From Candidatus Pedobacter colombiensis (GTDB lineage Bacteria > Bacteroidota > Bacteroidia > Sphingobacteriales > Sphingobacteriaceae): a stretch of DNA of 64,000 nt. Position 1 is the first letter of the stretch. Each line of letters begins with the position of its first letter. Under the pieces are notes generated by a model. That model was not told where the DNA came from, did no database searches, and was given only the letters and a program-made list of their open reading frames with translations. Of this stretch, positions 46,493-55,480 are shown piece by piece. The stretch spans positions 2,604,001-2,668,000 of the forward strand of contig CP119313.1 of assembly GCA_029202485.1 (NCBI GenBank), written 5' to 3'. Position numbers and translations under genes: made by a program.

Positions 46493-47770
46493 TTACGCTT
46501 TTGGAGGTGTTCCTTCAGCGTTTGCTACAACTACATCGATTTGGATTAAAGCATCTTTAGGTAAAGCTGATACGCCAACTGTTCTTCGTGCAGGAACACC
46601 GCCAGGGAAGAATGTTTTGTAAACTTGATCTACAGCATCAATATCTGTAATGTTTTTAAGGAAGATATTTACCTTAACCACCTCCTCCATAACGTGATTG
46701 ATACTTTCTACAATTGCTTTGATATTTTTCAAGCACTGTTCGGTCTGCTCTTTTATTGCAGTACCTACTAATTCCCCAGTTTTTGGGTCGATAGGTAATT
46801 GAGCTGAAAGATGATTGTAATGAGAAAATGCTACAGTTTGTGTAGACAGATTACACTTTGGAGCATTTTCAGTGTTTTTTGCCCATATAACGATTCCGTG
46901 TCTGTGTTCAATAGCTTGTGGAGGCGTTCCATCTCCATGTGATACCACTGCTTCAATTTGTACAAAAGCATCCATAGGTAAAGCTGATACTGCAATTGTT
47001 GTACGCGCAGGGACATATTTTACTGTTCTGGCAATAGCCGAGTCTGGGAAAAATGTTGAATAAACTTCGTTTACGGCTTCAATATCTGAGAGGTTTTTAA
47101 GGAAGATATTAATTTTAACAATATCGTCAAAAGGAACGTCGATACTTTCTAAAATTGCCTTAATATTTTTTAAGCACTGTGCAGCCTGTTCTTTTACTCC
47201 GCCATCGACCAATTTACCAGATTTTGGATCGATAGGTAATTGGGCTGAAAGATTATTGTAATGAGAAAAAGCTACAGTTTGCATAGACAGAGGACTTATT
47301 GGCGCATTTACCGTGTTATTTGTAAGCTTTATAAGGTCTCCTGATTGTGGTGCGTTTGGAATTGTACCTTCACCGTGTGAAACAAGTGCTTCAATTTGTA
47401 CCAAAGCATCCATAGATAAAGCTGCAACTGCGACTGTTGTCCTTGTAGGAACATAGGTTGGGAAAGAAGTTTTATAAACCTCGTCTACAGCGTCAATATC
47501 TTTGATATTCTTAACGAACACCGTGATTCTAACAATGTCGCTCATAACATGGTCGATGCTGTCTACAATTGCCTTGATATTTTTAAAGCACTGTTCAGCC
47601 TGCTCTTTTATACCGCCAGCTATCAATTTACCGGTTTTGGGGTCGATGGGTAATTGAGCTGAAAGATTATTGTAATGAGAGAAAGCTACAGTTTGTGAAT
47701 ATGGACCGATACCTTTTGGAGCATTTTCCGTATTTCTTGCTAATAATGAATTTATTTTATTTGAACTCAT
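46493..47770 (-). CDS. Triple-domain RidA (YjgF/YER057c/UK114) protein
   Basis: A 425-residue protein made of three complete Rid domains at about 1-144, 145-290 and 291-425. Each has a SHYNNLSAQLPIDPKTGKL-type strand, a KEQxxQCxKNIKAI helix and the catalytic arginine in VPTRTTVAV, VPARTTIAV or VPARRTVGV. The glutamate of VQIE is kept in domains 1 and 2 but is Asp in domain 3. RidA deaminates reactive enamines such as 2-aminoacrylate and normally is a single-domain homotrimer, so this may be a covalent pseudo-trimer. No signal peptide is present. Confidence 0.93.
   Translation of the reverse strand: MSSNKINSLLARNTENAPKGIGPYSQTVAFSHYNNLSAQLPIDPKTGKLIAGGIKEQAEQCFKNIKAIVDSIDHVMSDIVRITVFVKNIKDIDAVDEVYKTSFPTYVPTRTTVAVAALSMDALVQIEALVSHGEGTIPNAPQSGDLIKLTNNTVNAPISPLSMQTVAFSHYNNLSAQLPIDPKSGKLVDGGVKEQAAQCLKNIKAILESIDVPFDDIVKINIFLKNLSDIEAVNEVYSTFFPDSAIARTVKYVPARTTIAVSALPMDAFVQIEAVVSHGDGTPPQAIEHRHGIVIWAKNTENAPKCNLSTQTVAFSHYNHLSAQLPIDPKTGELVGTAIKEQTEQCLKNIKAIVESINHVMEEVVKVNIFLKNITDIDAVDQVYKTFFPGGVPARRTVGVSALPKDALIQIDVVVANAEGTPPKA
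46799..47692. repeat. Three near-identical 41-base internal repeats in the rid gene
   Basis: Copies at about 46799-46839, 47233-47273 and 47652-47692 differ at only a few positions and encode the same strand of each Rid domain. The spacing, 434 and 419 bases, equals one domain. DNA-level similarity suggests recent duplication or gene conversion between units. Confidence 0.7.
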
Positions 47771-48225
47771 TTTGTCTATATATTTAACTAGTTAATAATT
47801 TGAGTAATTTTTGGTATATCATCTAACCAAAGTGTACTTTTAATCCATAAAAAACTAGCACACTCCCGTTTATAGAATTGGTTATTTTTTTTGCGTTTTA
47901 AAGAGCAATTCTTGGATTATTTTTTGCCTTGCAAATGATGTAATCTGATTTTCTTTTTCTGGGTGTTTCTCTTTTGATTTTTTCCTCCTTTCTAATATTT
48001 TATTTGATTTCCCATAATATTTCTGAGCTGGAGTTGCGATATTGTCTTCATTTGCTAGTTGTTGGAATGACGATCAAAATGTTTTATGTGAACATATTAA
48101 ATATTGATTTGTTTTGAACTTGGGTAAGTTTAGAATATGGTGACCAACAGATTTGGTGGAGAGTGGAGACAAAACTTTTAGTTTATCTAATCCTTAAATA
48201 TCTATCAGCTCGTAAGTCTTAATCA
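47771..48225. other. Intergenic stretch with an open remnant
   Basis: No intact gene is seen. On the minus strand 47882-48073 is an open frame of 63 codons without a usable ATG, reading through QQLANEDNIATPAQKYYGKS and a Lys-rich region with ERRKKSKEKHPEKEN to a TAA. It looks like the C-terminal end of a decayed gene. The family is not recognised. Confidence 0.35.
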
Positions 48226-49581
48226 CTAGATCAAAGTATACAAATCATTTAAGGCTTCCGTCATAGATGGGTGCGTGTATATCGTATCCCTTAGAATTTT
48301 GAAATCCAAACCAGCATTAATCGCTATTTGAACTGTATTGATCATTTCACTGGAATCGGCACAGAAAAGTGTACAACCCAATATTCTATTGGTTTCAGTA
48401 TCCACAATCGTTTTTAATATACCATTAGTTTCATTTAAAATTCTGGCCCTGGGTATAGCTATTGCCGGAAGTTTTCCAACCTTGATTTTATATCCTTTTT
48501 CAATAGCCTCCCATTCCCTTAAACCAATATGTGCTAATGGAGGGCTGATAAAAACGGAAAAGGCAACTTGTTTCCTTTCGGCAATTGAAGTGTAATCGCC
48601 ACCAAATATTTGATCTCTGATGATCCGAAAATCATCAAGGGAGATATAGGTAAACTGTGGACCACCATTAACATCGCCAATTGCCCAAATGTGCGGCTGG
48701 TTGGTTTTTAAAGAGTCATCAACTGCAATATACCCTCTTTCATCCAGTTTTACACCCGCTGCCGCAACATTTAAAGTATCAATATTAGGCTTTCTACCGG
48801 TAGCCACAAGAACTGCATTTACGTCAAGCTGGATCAGCTTACCACCGTCGATATAATTAACTCTGACCAAGTCATTGTCTATATCTTGTACGCTTTCAAT
48901 TTTCACGTCATTTGCAATGTGAATTCCCTTTGCACTCAATACCTTAAAAATTTCATCTGCAATATCTTTGTCCTCATGAGGGAGAAACATCTTTTCACTA
49001 TTTAAGAGTACAACTTCTCCACCAAACTTTGAATACATGTCCGCAAATTCCAACCCTATAAATCCAGCTCCAACAATAGCAAGCCTAGCGGGCAACACAG
49101 ATTGTTCCATAATGGAAGTACTGGTGAACACTTTTTTCGAAGATTCAAGGCCTGGAATTGGCGGTATAAATGGCAATGTGCCTGTATTAATGAAAATACG
49201 GTCGGCCTGGATTTGGATATCCGATACACTGTTATTTAGCTTTACCAAAACCTCGCTGGGAGAGACAAAAGACGCCTCCCCTGTTATAACGGAAGCCAGG
49301 TCCAGATTTTCTAAACTTTCGAGGTTTTTAGCCCTTAACAAGGCTGTTAATTTATCCTTTTTATCATGCGCAATAACATATGGTACTTTTCTTTCAGCAC
49401 TTACTATTAAAGCTTTAGTAGGAATACAGCCAATATTAATGCAAGTTCCGCCATACATCTTTTCCGACTTTTCAATTAAAACAACTTCCTGACCATGCTT
49501 AGCCAGGTATGCTGCTAATGTTTTCCCACCTTTTCCGAAGCCTATAATTAGATTCTGGTAATGCTGTTTAATTGCTTTCAT
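48226..49581 (-). CDS. RclA-like pyridine nucleotide-disulfide oxidoreductase
   Basis: A 451-residue FAD/NAD(P)H flavoprotein, starting at the ATG at 49581 rather than the in-frame TTG. The N-terminal FAD fold is LIIGFGKGGKTLAAYLA. The redox disulfide lies in MYGGTCINIGCIPTKAL, the NAD fold is LAIVGAGFIGLEFADMYSKFGG, and QFTYISLDDFRIIRDQ and THPSMTEALNDL close it. This pattern matches E. coli RclA, now known to act against reactive chlorine species and hypothiocyanous acid. Mercuric reductase is less likely, as the N-terminal HMA and C-terminal vicinal Cys pair are absent. Confidence 0.88.
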   Translation of the reverse strand: MKAIKQHYQNLIIGFGKGGKTLAAYLAKHGQEVVLIEKSEKMYGGTCINIGCIPTKALIVSAERKVPYVIAHDKKDKLTALLRAKNLESLENLDLASVITGEASFVSPSEVLVKLNNSVSDIQIQADRIFINTGTLPFIPPIPGLESSKKVFTSTSIMEQSVLPARLAIVGAGFIGLEFADMYSKFGGEVVLLNSEKMFLPHEDKDIADEIFKVLSAKGIHIANDVKIESVQDIDNDLVRVNYIDGGKLIQLDVNAVLVATGRKPNIDTLNVAAAGVKLDERGYIAVDDSLKTNQPHIWAIGDVNGGPQFTYISLDDFRIIRDQIFGGDYTSIAERKQVAFSVFISPPLAHIGLREWEAIEKGYKIKVGKLPAIAIPRARILNETNGILKTIVDTETNRILGCTLFCADSSEMINTVQIAINAGLDFKILRDTIYTHPSMTEALNDLYTLI

Positions 49582-49591
49582 CTCCAATAAT

Positions 49592-50989
49592 TTAATCTAC
49601 AAAAATATCACCCGTTTTTCCACTGGCTAAAAGGCCTGTACGATCCGTAATACTCCCATTGGAAATTTGAACAGCTATGCCTTTTTTAGATATTGCTGAA
49701 ATATTGGTTAGTGGCGTTTCACCTTTATCAGTTACAGCCACTGCAATGCCCCCCTCTCCACTTGCCATTACATCCCCTTTTACCTTAAATATGTGTACAA
49801 CTCCCCCCTCCACATGATAGGAATGCACATTACTTCCATACGTTTTTATACCGCCAGAAATTTTTAGTTCCTTAATCTCTCCTCCAGGTTTTACACTAAT
49901 AGCATCCGCAGGAAGTGTCATAATAACACCTTTAACTAGTGTTTGTCCTTCCGATCCATTGGTAACCACACCATGCTTCACTTCGATACTACCAACTGGT
50001 TTACTAAACTGCATCCCAATAGATCCATTGCCGTGAGTGGTGATGGAATGAAAAACCGCTTTCCCAACGGTGCCATCGTACTGGTTAAATCCTCTTGCTC
50101 CTAAACCAAAAGTTTCAATTTTATCTTTAGCTTCAAACGCATCCACAGTACCAAAATTTACAAAGCCAATACCACTTGGCCCGTAGGACACAATAGGCTT
50201 TTCGGCTACCCATTTCTCTACATGTCCCCAAGTATCCAACACCATATCATTTACCCCATAAGTGGTTACCGAACCATAATGTGTAATGCTATTCACCTTT
50301 GTCCCGTTAACAATAAAAACACCAGCAGTAATCATATCTGGCTGTCCATAAGGCAGCATTCCATTCGAATAAATATCACCGGTTGTTATCGTATCTGCAA
50401 TTACCCAACCACCATTGTCACCAAAGCCACAAATAAACAAACCAGAACCAATTACCGGCGCCCCCTTCCTACCTAAACTAATATTAGTCAAAGTTGCATT
50501 GATCACGCTCTCCGGATCACTGTTAAAATTATAAATGGTAAAAGCCCCCTGAAACACATTTACACCATATTTCTGTGGTTGCTCACAATACCTGCGGGCA
50601 TCACAAGCTGCAATATCCACATGATCTGCAATTAACCTTGTTTTAACTGTACCCGCCCTTGTTAATATTTGTACCTGCCCTGAAACAGTTAGGTGCTTTA
50701 AAGATAAAGTTCCTAAATCAGGATGATTGCTTAAGGCATAAATGGCCCGGTTATTTGGACTCGTTTGAATGGTAAGATTTGCCACCTCATTGTTTGCAGT
50801 CAAGCCAATACCATCACCATTGTTAAAACTAATAATGCACTTCTCCTGATCCACACCTGTTAAACTAAAACCGACAGGCAAGATAATGGTATAAGGACAA
50901 AGTATAGAAGTCTGCAATTCTAAATTTGTTGGGATGTTATTATTTAATGTCGCCATCAAATCGGCTAGTGAATTAATTTTAGTTTTCAT
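49592..50989 (-). CDS. Beta-helix-like protein of unknown function
   Basis: A 465-residue protein with no signal peptide that I cannot assign. It is rich in Gly, Val, Thr and Ile in short repeating strands (for example VNSITHYGSVTTYGVND, KAVFHSITTHGNGSIG, IKELKISGGIKTYGSN), as in right-handed parallel beta-helices. The start MKTKINSLADLMATLNNNIP is a helical cap. Its start is 50 bases from the divergent amidohydrolase ORF and its stop is 10 bases before rclA on the same strand, so it may be co-transcribed with it. Confidence 0.75.
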   Translation of the reverse strand: MKTKINSLADLMATLNNNIPTNLELQTSILCPYTIILPVGFSLTGVDQEKCIISFNNGDGIGLTANNEVANLTIQTSPNNRAIYALSNHPDLGTLSLKHLTVSGQVQILTRAGTVKTRLIADHVDIAACDARRYCEQPQKYGVNVFQGAFTIYNFNSDPESVINATLTNISLGRKGAPVIGSGLFICGFGDNGGWVIADTITTGDIYSNGMLPYGQPDMITAGVFIVNGTKVNSITHYGSVTTYGVNDMVLDTWGHVEKWVAEKPIVSYGPSGIGFVNFGTVDAFEAKDKIETFGLGARGFNQYDGTVGKAVFHSITTHGNGSIGMQFSKPVGSIEVKHGVVTNGSEGQTLVKGVIMTLPADAISVKPGGEIKELKISGGIKTYGSNVHSYHVEGGVVHIFKVKGDVMASGEGGIAVAVTDKGETPLTNISAISKKGIAVQISNGSITDRTGLLASGKTGDIFVD

Positions 50990-51122
50990 GGTTCGTAATT
51001 AGTTTCAACATGTCATACTTACCCTAAACCAACAATTAATGGCTCACTTTGTTCTCTCTTATGACAGCATGATTTTTCTCAACATTTTCTCTGATAAGTT
51101 GTTATGTATCAAAAACAACCCT

Positions 51123-52958
51123 ATGAGAATACGCTACTTTCTCCCACTTATTATTACCTTTTTACTTGTTGACTGTAAAAACAAAACAACTCAAGATAAA
51201 GCTGATACTATATATTTTGGTGGAACTATAATAACCATGGAAGATGCAACTCCTACTGTGGAAGCCGTTGTTGTAAAAGATGGAAAAATCATCTTCACCG
51301 GAAAAAAAACTGACGCCGATAAATATCTGGGCGATTCAACAAAAACATATGATCTTAAAGGAAAAACACTTTTACCCGGTTTTATAGATGCTCATGGTCA
51401 TATTACTTCCCGTGCAGGAATGATTCAGACTGTCGACTTATCACCGACCCCTTATGGAACTGTAAACTCTATTCCTGATTTACAAAACGCAATTAAAAAA
51501 TACATCAAAGACCATAAAATCCCAACCGAAATACCCCTTATTGGCAATGGCTATGATGATGCAATTATGATAGAACACCGACATCCAACTCGTCAGGAAC
51601 TGGATGCCATTAGCGAAACCAATCCAATCATTGTGATACATGCCTCAGGACATGCCAGCGTTGCAAATTCAGCGATGCTTAAGTTCGTGGGCATCGATGA
51701 AAACTCCAAAGATCCAGATGGCGGACATTATGGTCGGGATAAAAAAACAGGAAAATTGAATGGAAAATTAGAAGAGAACGCTTGTTTTACCGCACTGCTC
51801 ACATTAACCAGGAAAATAGATAAGGACAATGGGGCAAAAGTAGATAATGTGGAAGATACTTATGTATTAGATCCAGACACCAATCTAACTCAATCTATGA
51901 AAAACCTAATGATAGCTCAGGACGAGTGGTTAAGTTATGGTCAGACCACAATTTGCGATGGTAGAACAATGGGTGAAAGTGTTTCACTTTTAAAAGAAGC
52001 AGCAGCCAGAAAATTATTAAAAGCTGATGTAGTTTATTTCCCTGATTTTGAATATTTCAAGAATCAGCTTGACAAATTTAAACCGGAATACATGAAGTAT
52101 AGTAACCGCTTAAAGCTAGGTGGCTTCAAGTTCTCCGACGATGGCTCGCCACAAGGTAAAACAGCATGGTTAACCATACCTTATCTCATTCCACCTGAAG
52201 GTCAGGCCCCAGATTACAAAGGATTCCCGATATTTACGGATTCAGTTTTATATAATGACTTAAAAATACTTTTCCAAAATGGAATAACCGCGCAACTTCA
52301 TGTCAATGGCGATGCAGCTATTGATCAGGCGATCAGGGTAATTAAAAAATTGAAAGATGAAGGCATCTATAAACCGGAATTACGGGCAACACTCATACAT
52401 GTACAGAACAGTCGCCCGGACCATATCCAGAAAATTAAGGATCTTGGCGTAATTCCTTCCTATTTTTCAACGCATGTTTATTTATGGGGGGATTGGCACT
52501 ATTCGAGCGTTTTTGGTCCAGAAAGAGCTGCATTTATCAGCCCCGCTAATTCAGCACTAAAAGCCGGTATTCTTTTCACGATGCACCATGATGCTCCTGT
52601 AACTCCTCCTGATCTTCTTACAGCTGTATATGCTGCTGTAAACAGAAAAACACGTTCAGGAAGGGTACTTGGCCCCAACGAACGAATTAAGCCCATAGAA
52701 GCGCTTAAAGCGATAACTATTAATGCTGCTTATCAGTATCACGAAGAAAGCACAAAAGGCTCTCTTAAAGTAGGCAAACTTGCAGACATGGTAATCCTGG
52801 ATCAAGATCCCTTAACTATAAATCCGGAAAAAATAAGAGAAATTAAAGTATTGGAAACCATAAAAGAAGGAAAATCTGTTTATAAAAGTTATAATGAGGA
52901 AACTGGTGTTCCCCAAACGCCCAACAAACGACGGATAACCACTATCTCTCCAATATGA
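51123..52958 (+). CDS. Amidohydrolase family 3 (YtcJ-like) lipoprotein
   Basis: I choose the ATG at 51123, because it yields a lipoprotein signal, MRIRYFLPLIITFLLVDC, with the lipobox LVDC. This gives a 611-residue protein. The first metal motif is GFIDAHGHITS near residue 95, further histidines lie in HASGHASVANS, TAQLHVNGDAAIDQ and TLIHVQNSRPDH, and the catalytic Asp is in TMHHDAPVTP. It probably hydrolyses an amide or carbamate outside the cytoplasm. The last 70 bases overlap the convergent DinB gene. Confidence 0.9.
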   Translation: MRIRYFLPLIITFLLVDCKNKTTQDKADTIYFGGTIITMEDATPTVEAVVVKDGKIIFTGKKTDADKYLGDSTKTYDLKGKTLLPGFIDAHGHITSRAGMIQTVDLSPTPYGTVNSIPDLQNAIKKYIKDHKIPTEIPLIGNGYDDAIMIEHRHPTRQELDAISETNPIIVIHASGHASVANSAMLKFVGIDENSKDPDGGHYGRDKKTGKLNGKLEENACFTALLTLTRKIDKDNGAKVDNVEDTYVLDPDTNLTQSMKNLMIAQDEWLSYGQTTICDGRTMGESVSLLKEAAARKLLKADVVYFPDFEYFKNQLDKFKPEYMKYSNRLKLGGFKFSDDGSPQGKTAWLTIPYLIPPEGQAPDYKGFPIFTDSVLYNDLKILFQNGITAQLHVNGDAAIDQAIRVIKKLKDEGIYKPELRATLIHVQNSRPDHIQKIKDLGVIPSYFSTHVYLWGDWHYSSVFGPERAAFISPANSALKAGILFTMHHDAPVTPPDLLTAVYAAVNRKTRSGRVLGPNERIKPIEALKAITINAAYQYHEESTKGSLKVGKLADMVILDQDPLTINPEKIREIKVLETIKEGKSVYKSYNEETGVPQTPNKRRITTISPI

Positions 52959-53368
52959 TAAGCTGCATGATCTGCAATCTGAAGTGCTTCCCTCAAAATA
53001 CTTTGTCCACTCCCATGAGGGATAGGCTCATATAAATCCTTCATCTCCAGCAGGTCAATGAATTCCTTTAAATCATCATCAATCTCTTTCAAGGTGTTAT
53101 CCCAGATACTTTTATCTGCCGGAGCAGTTTCTTTTGGCCAATACCCATCTGGCCACCTTGGCGATTTATGACTTCCATCTTTACTAAATTCCACCATGTC
53201 CCATTGGGCAATTCTAATGTGTTCAACAAGCTGCCAGATACTATAAGGCAAATCATGCGGTCTTTCGCCAAGTAGACCAAAGGGAATATCTGCTGTAGCG
53301 TCTTGTAATCCCACATGAGCACCGCCGCCTTTTAATAGTTTTTTCAGTTCTTCAATTAAGGCTGTCAT
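52889..53368 (-). CDS. DinB-family four-helix metalloprotein
   Basis: A 159-residue DinB/DUF664-type protein. The three metal-binding histidines are probably in QLVEHIRIAQW near residue 47 and ADHAAYHIGEIVVIRR near 135-140. Relatives use metal with a thiol cofactor for transferase reactions, and here no substrate can be named. Its 3' end lies within the opposite-strand amidohydrolase for 70 bases. Confidence 0.88.
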   Translation of the reverse strand: MTALIEELKKLLKGGGAHVGLQDATADIPFGLLGERPHDLPYSIWQLVEHIRIAQWDMVEFSKDGSHKSPRWPDGYWPKETAPADKSIWDNTLKEIDDDLKEFIDLLEMKDLYEPIPHGSGQSILREALQIADHAAYHIGEIVVIRRLLGVWGTPVSSL

Positions 53369-53432
53369 TTTATGAATCTAAATATCAATATATCTTACAA
53401 ACCAACATTTTGAAGTTATGTTTTTATTAAGC

Positions 53433-54008
53433 TCAAGGTTGTAGAATCTTAGTCTCCCATAAATGCTGAACCTTAGTAAACAAAATTCTATTTGGAAACC
53501 CATTATTTTTAAAGCTAAAAAACTCCATCCTTATCGGTTTTAATAAAAATCCACCCCAACTTAACGGTCTTGGAATAGGCTTCTTTTTAAACTGGACAGC
53601 AGCCTGACTGTATTTAATTTGCAATATTTCAGGATGATATATTTCTTCACTCTGTTCGCTGACCAGTGCAATCAGCTGCTCCTCACGTGGCCTGAGCTGA
53701 AAACACCGATCCGCTTCTTCATTTGTCACAAAATGTACGTCTCCCTGAATACGAATTTGTTTTTGAGTAAAAGGAAACCAAAAAGTTAATGATGCTTTAT
53801 TACAGTATTGCAATTCAAGTCCTTTTTTAGAGGTTAATGATCCCACAATCAAAAAGGAATCTTCAATAATCTTTTTTAAAGACACAAATCTGGCATTCGG
53901 ATATCCATCTAAACCAATGGTGGAAAGACAACAGGCAGAGGCGAACTTGAGCGTATTCAGCTCAAGTTCAATTTTATGCCAGTCATTAAATAACGTAATT
54001 GGACTCAT
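53433..54008 (-). CDS. pdxH: Pyridoxamine 5'-phosphate oxidase
   Basis: A 191-residue FMN-dependent enzyme making pyridoxal phosphate. FMN-binding segments GYPNARFVSLKK and LTFWFPFTQKQIRIQGDV, then RPREEQLIALVSEQSE, and the substrate-binding PRPLSWGGFLLKPIRMEFF, are visible. It is about 20 residues shorter than E. coli PdxH at the N-terminus. The C-terminal FTKVQHLWETKILQP deviates from the usual R-L-x-P ending but is recognisable. Confidence 0.87.
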   Translation of the reverse strand: MSPITLFNDWHKIELELNTLKFASACCLSTIGLDGYPNARFVSLKKIIEDSFLIVGSLTSKKGLELQYCNKASLTFWFPFTQKQIRIQGDVHFVTNEEADRCFQLRPREEQLIALVSEQSEEIYHPEILQIKYSQAAVQFKKKPIPRPLSWGGFLLKPIRMEFFSFKNNGFPNRILFTKVQHLWETKILQP

Positions 54009-54027
54009 TTATTGTTCATTAAGTTCA

Positions 54028-55455
54028 TTACCATCCTGGATTATTTGGTTTGATATTGTTATTTGACAATATTTCTGCCTGAGGAATCGGAAGGTAATAA
54101 CTTTTTGCATTAGCTTGTAAAGTCAGAAAGTTATCTTCCGCATCCTGTTCATCTCTTTGAATAGGTTGTTCTTGTCTCTTCAGATCAAAATATCGATGCC
54201 CTTCATAAGGTAACTCTTTATATCTTTCCTGTTCTATGGCCAATTTTAAACTGCTGATGCTTTTAAAGCGCACAGGGATATAATCCGTAATCCTTGCCAA
54301 TCTTAACCTATTTAAATCGTCGGTTGCTGCAGGACGGTTCCCATTTTGCAAATAAGCTTCTGCCCGGATCAGGAACATTTCACCAGTCCTGAATAATTTT
54401 ACATCATTTCTATTTTGTGCCGCTTCATCACCTTCGTATTTTTTGATAATATTAGGTAAATCTCCTTTGTTCACAAGCTGAGGATCGTTTTCAAACCAAC
54501 TGGAATATCTGACATCATTTTCCTGATCATATAGATCCAATAGTTTTAACGCCGGTGCAAATAAAATCCGGTCAGCACCAATATTGTAAAAAATATCTCC
54601 AGGTCTGATGGTGCTTACATTCGTGCGTTTTAATTTAAAAATAACTTCAGCGTTGCTTTTGTCTTTCCACACATCTGCAAATTCCTGGCTGCCTGCTAAC
54701 GGATATTTATCAATTACTTTAGTTGCAAACGATATGGCCTCATCAAATTTTCCGGTATACAATGCAGCTCTGGCATGTAATGCATAAACAGCAGATAGTC
54801 CGATCCGTATATTTGAATGCTCATTAATCAATGATTCAGCAGTTGCTATATCCCCCCAGAAAAACTCAAAGAAAGTCGCCGAATTAGGTCTCGAGGGCTG
54901 ACTTCCAATATCAGATTTCCTCATATAGGGTACAGCATAATTATTATCTTTATAAATTCCTCCCGAACCATAAAGACGATACAGGTCAAAATGCTGGTAA
55001 GCCCTGATGGCTAACAATTCGCCTTTAAGATGGTTTAGCCTTTCTTTGTCGGTATCATTATGAACGGGTACATTATTCAAACCGGTTAATAACCGGTTTA
55101 CACGATCTATTACCATATAGCCATTTTTCCAGGGATCTAATATTTCTTCATCCGCCGAAGAGTAAGTCCAACGAAATAGGTTTTGTCCTGCTGAAGATAC
55201 CCCGGAGTTTTGTAAGCCCAGACGGCATTCATCTGACATCACTGAAGCTATCCGCAAAGTATACTCAGGATACCAGCCTTGGTATGCACCTAAAACGGCA
55301 CTTTCCAACTTATCGACTGACAAGAAAATGTCTTTTTCATCCAGCTGATCGATAGGCTTTAAATCCAGCATTTTTTTACAGGCCCCGATTGTAAGCAACA
55401 GACTAACAGCCAGACAACTGACAATTGATCTTATAGTGATTTTATGTAAATTCAT
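54028..55455 (-). CDS. SusD/RagB-family outer-membrane lipoprotein
   Basis: A 475-residue lipoprotein with signal SCLAVSLLLTIGAC and lipobox IGAC. The SusD N-terminal TPR-like start is KKMLDLKPIDQLDEKDIFLSVDKLESAVLGAY. The RagB/SusD C-terminal domain carries TGEMFLIRAEAYLQNG, EQERYKELPYEGHRYFDLKR and YYLPIPQAEI near the end. It caps the SusC transporter and captures ligand. It begins 26 bases after susC. Confidence 0.96.
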   Translation of the reverse strand: MNLHKITIRSIVSCLAVSLLLTIGACKKMLDLKPIDQLDEKDIFLSVDKLESAVLGAYQGWYPEYTLRIASVMSDECRLGLQNSGVSSAGQNLFRWTYSSADEEILDPWKNGYMVIDRVNRLLTGLNNVPVHNDTDKERLNHLKGELLAIRAYQHFDLYRLYGSGGIYKDNNYAVPYMRKSDIGSQPSRPNSATFFEFFWGDIATAESLINEHSNIRIGLSAVYALHARAALYTGKFDEAISFATKVIDKYPLAGSQEFADVWKDKSNAEVIFKLKRTNVSTIRPGDIFYNIGADRILFAPALKLLDLYDQENDVRYSSWFENDPQLVNKGDLPNIIKKYEGDEAAQNRNDVKLFRTGEMFLIRAEAYLQNGNRPAATDDLNRLRLARITDYIPVRFKSISSLKLAIEQERYKELPYEGHRYFDLKRQEQPIQRDEQDAEDNFLTLQANAKSYYLPIPQAEILSNNNIKPNNPGW

Positions 55456-55480
55456 TATTCTAAGGTTAATGGTTATAGGA

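Noticed and set aside
48226..49581. Mercuric reductase annotation for the disulfide oxidoreductase
   Set aside because: No HMA domain and no C-terminal vicinal cysteines; internal blocks fit RclA better.
51039..51122. Longer amidohydrolase start
   Set aside because: It would place 28 residues before a clear lipoprotein signal; the ATG at 51123 gives a proper signal and lipobox.
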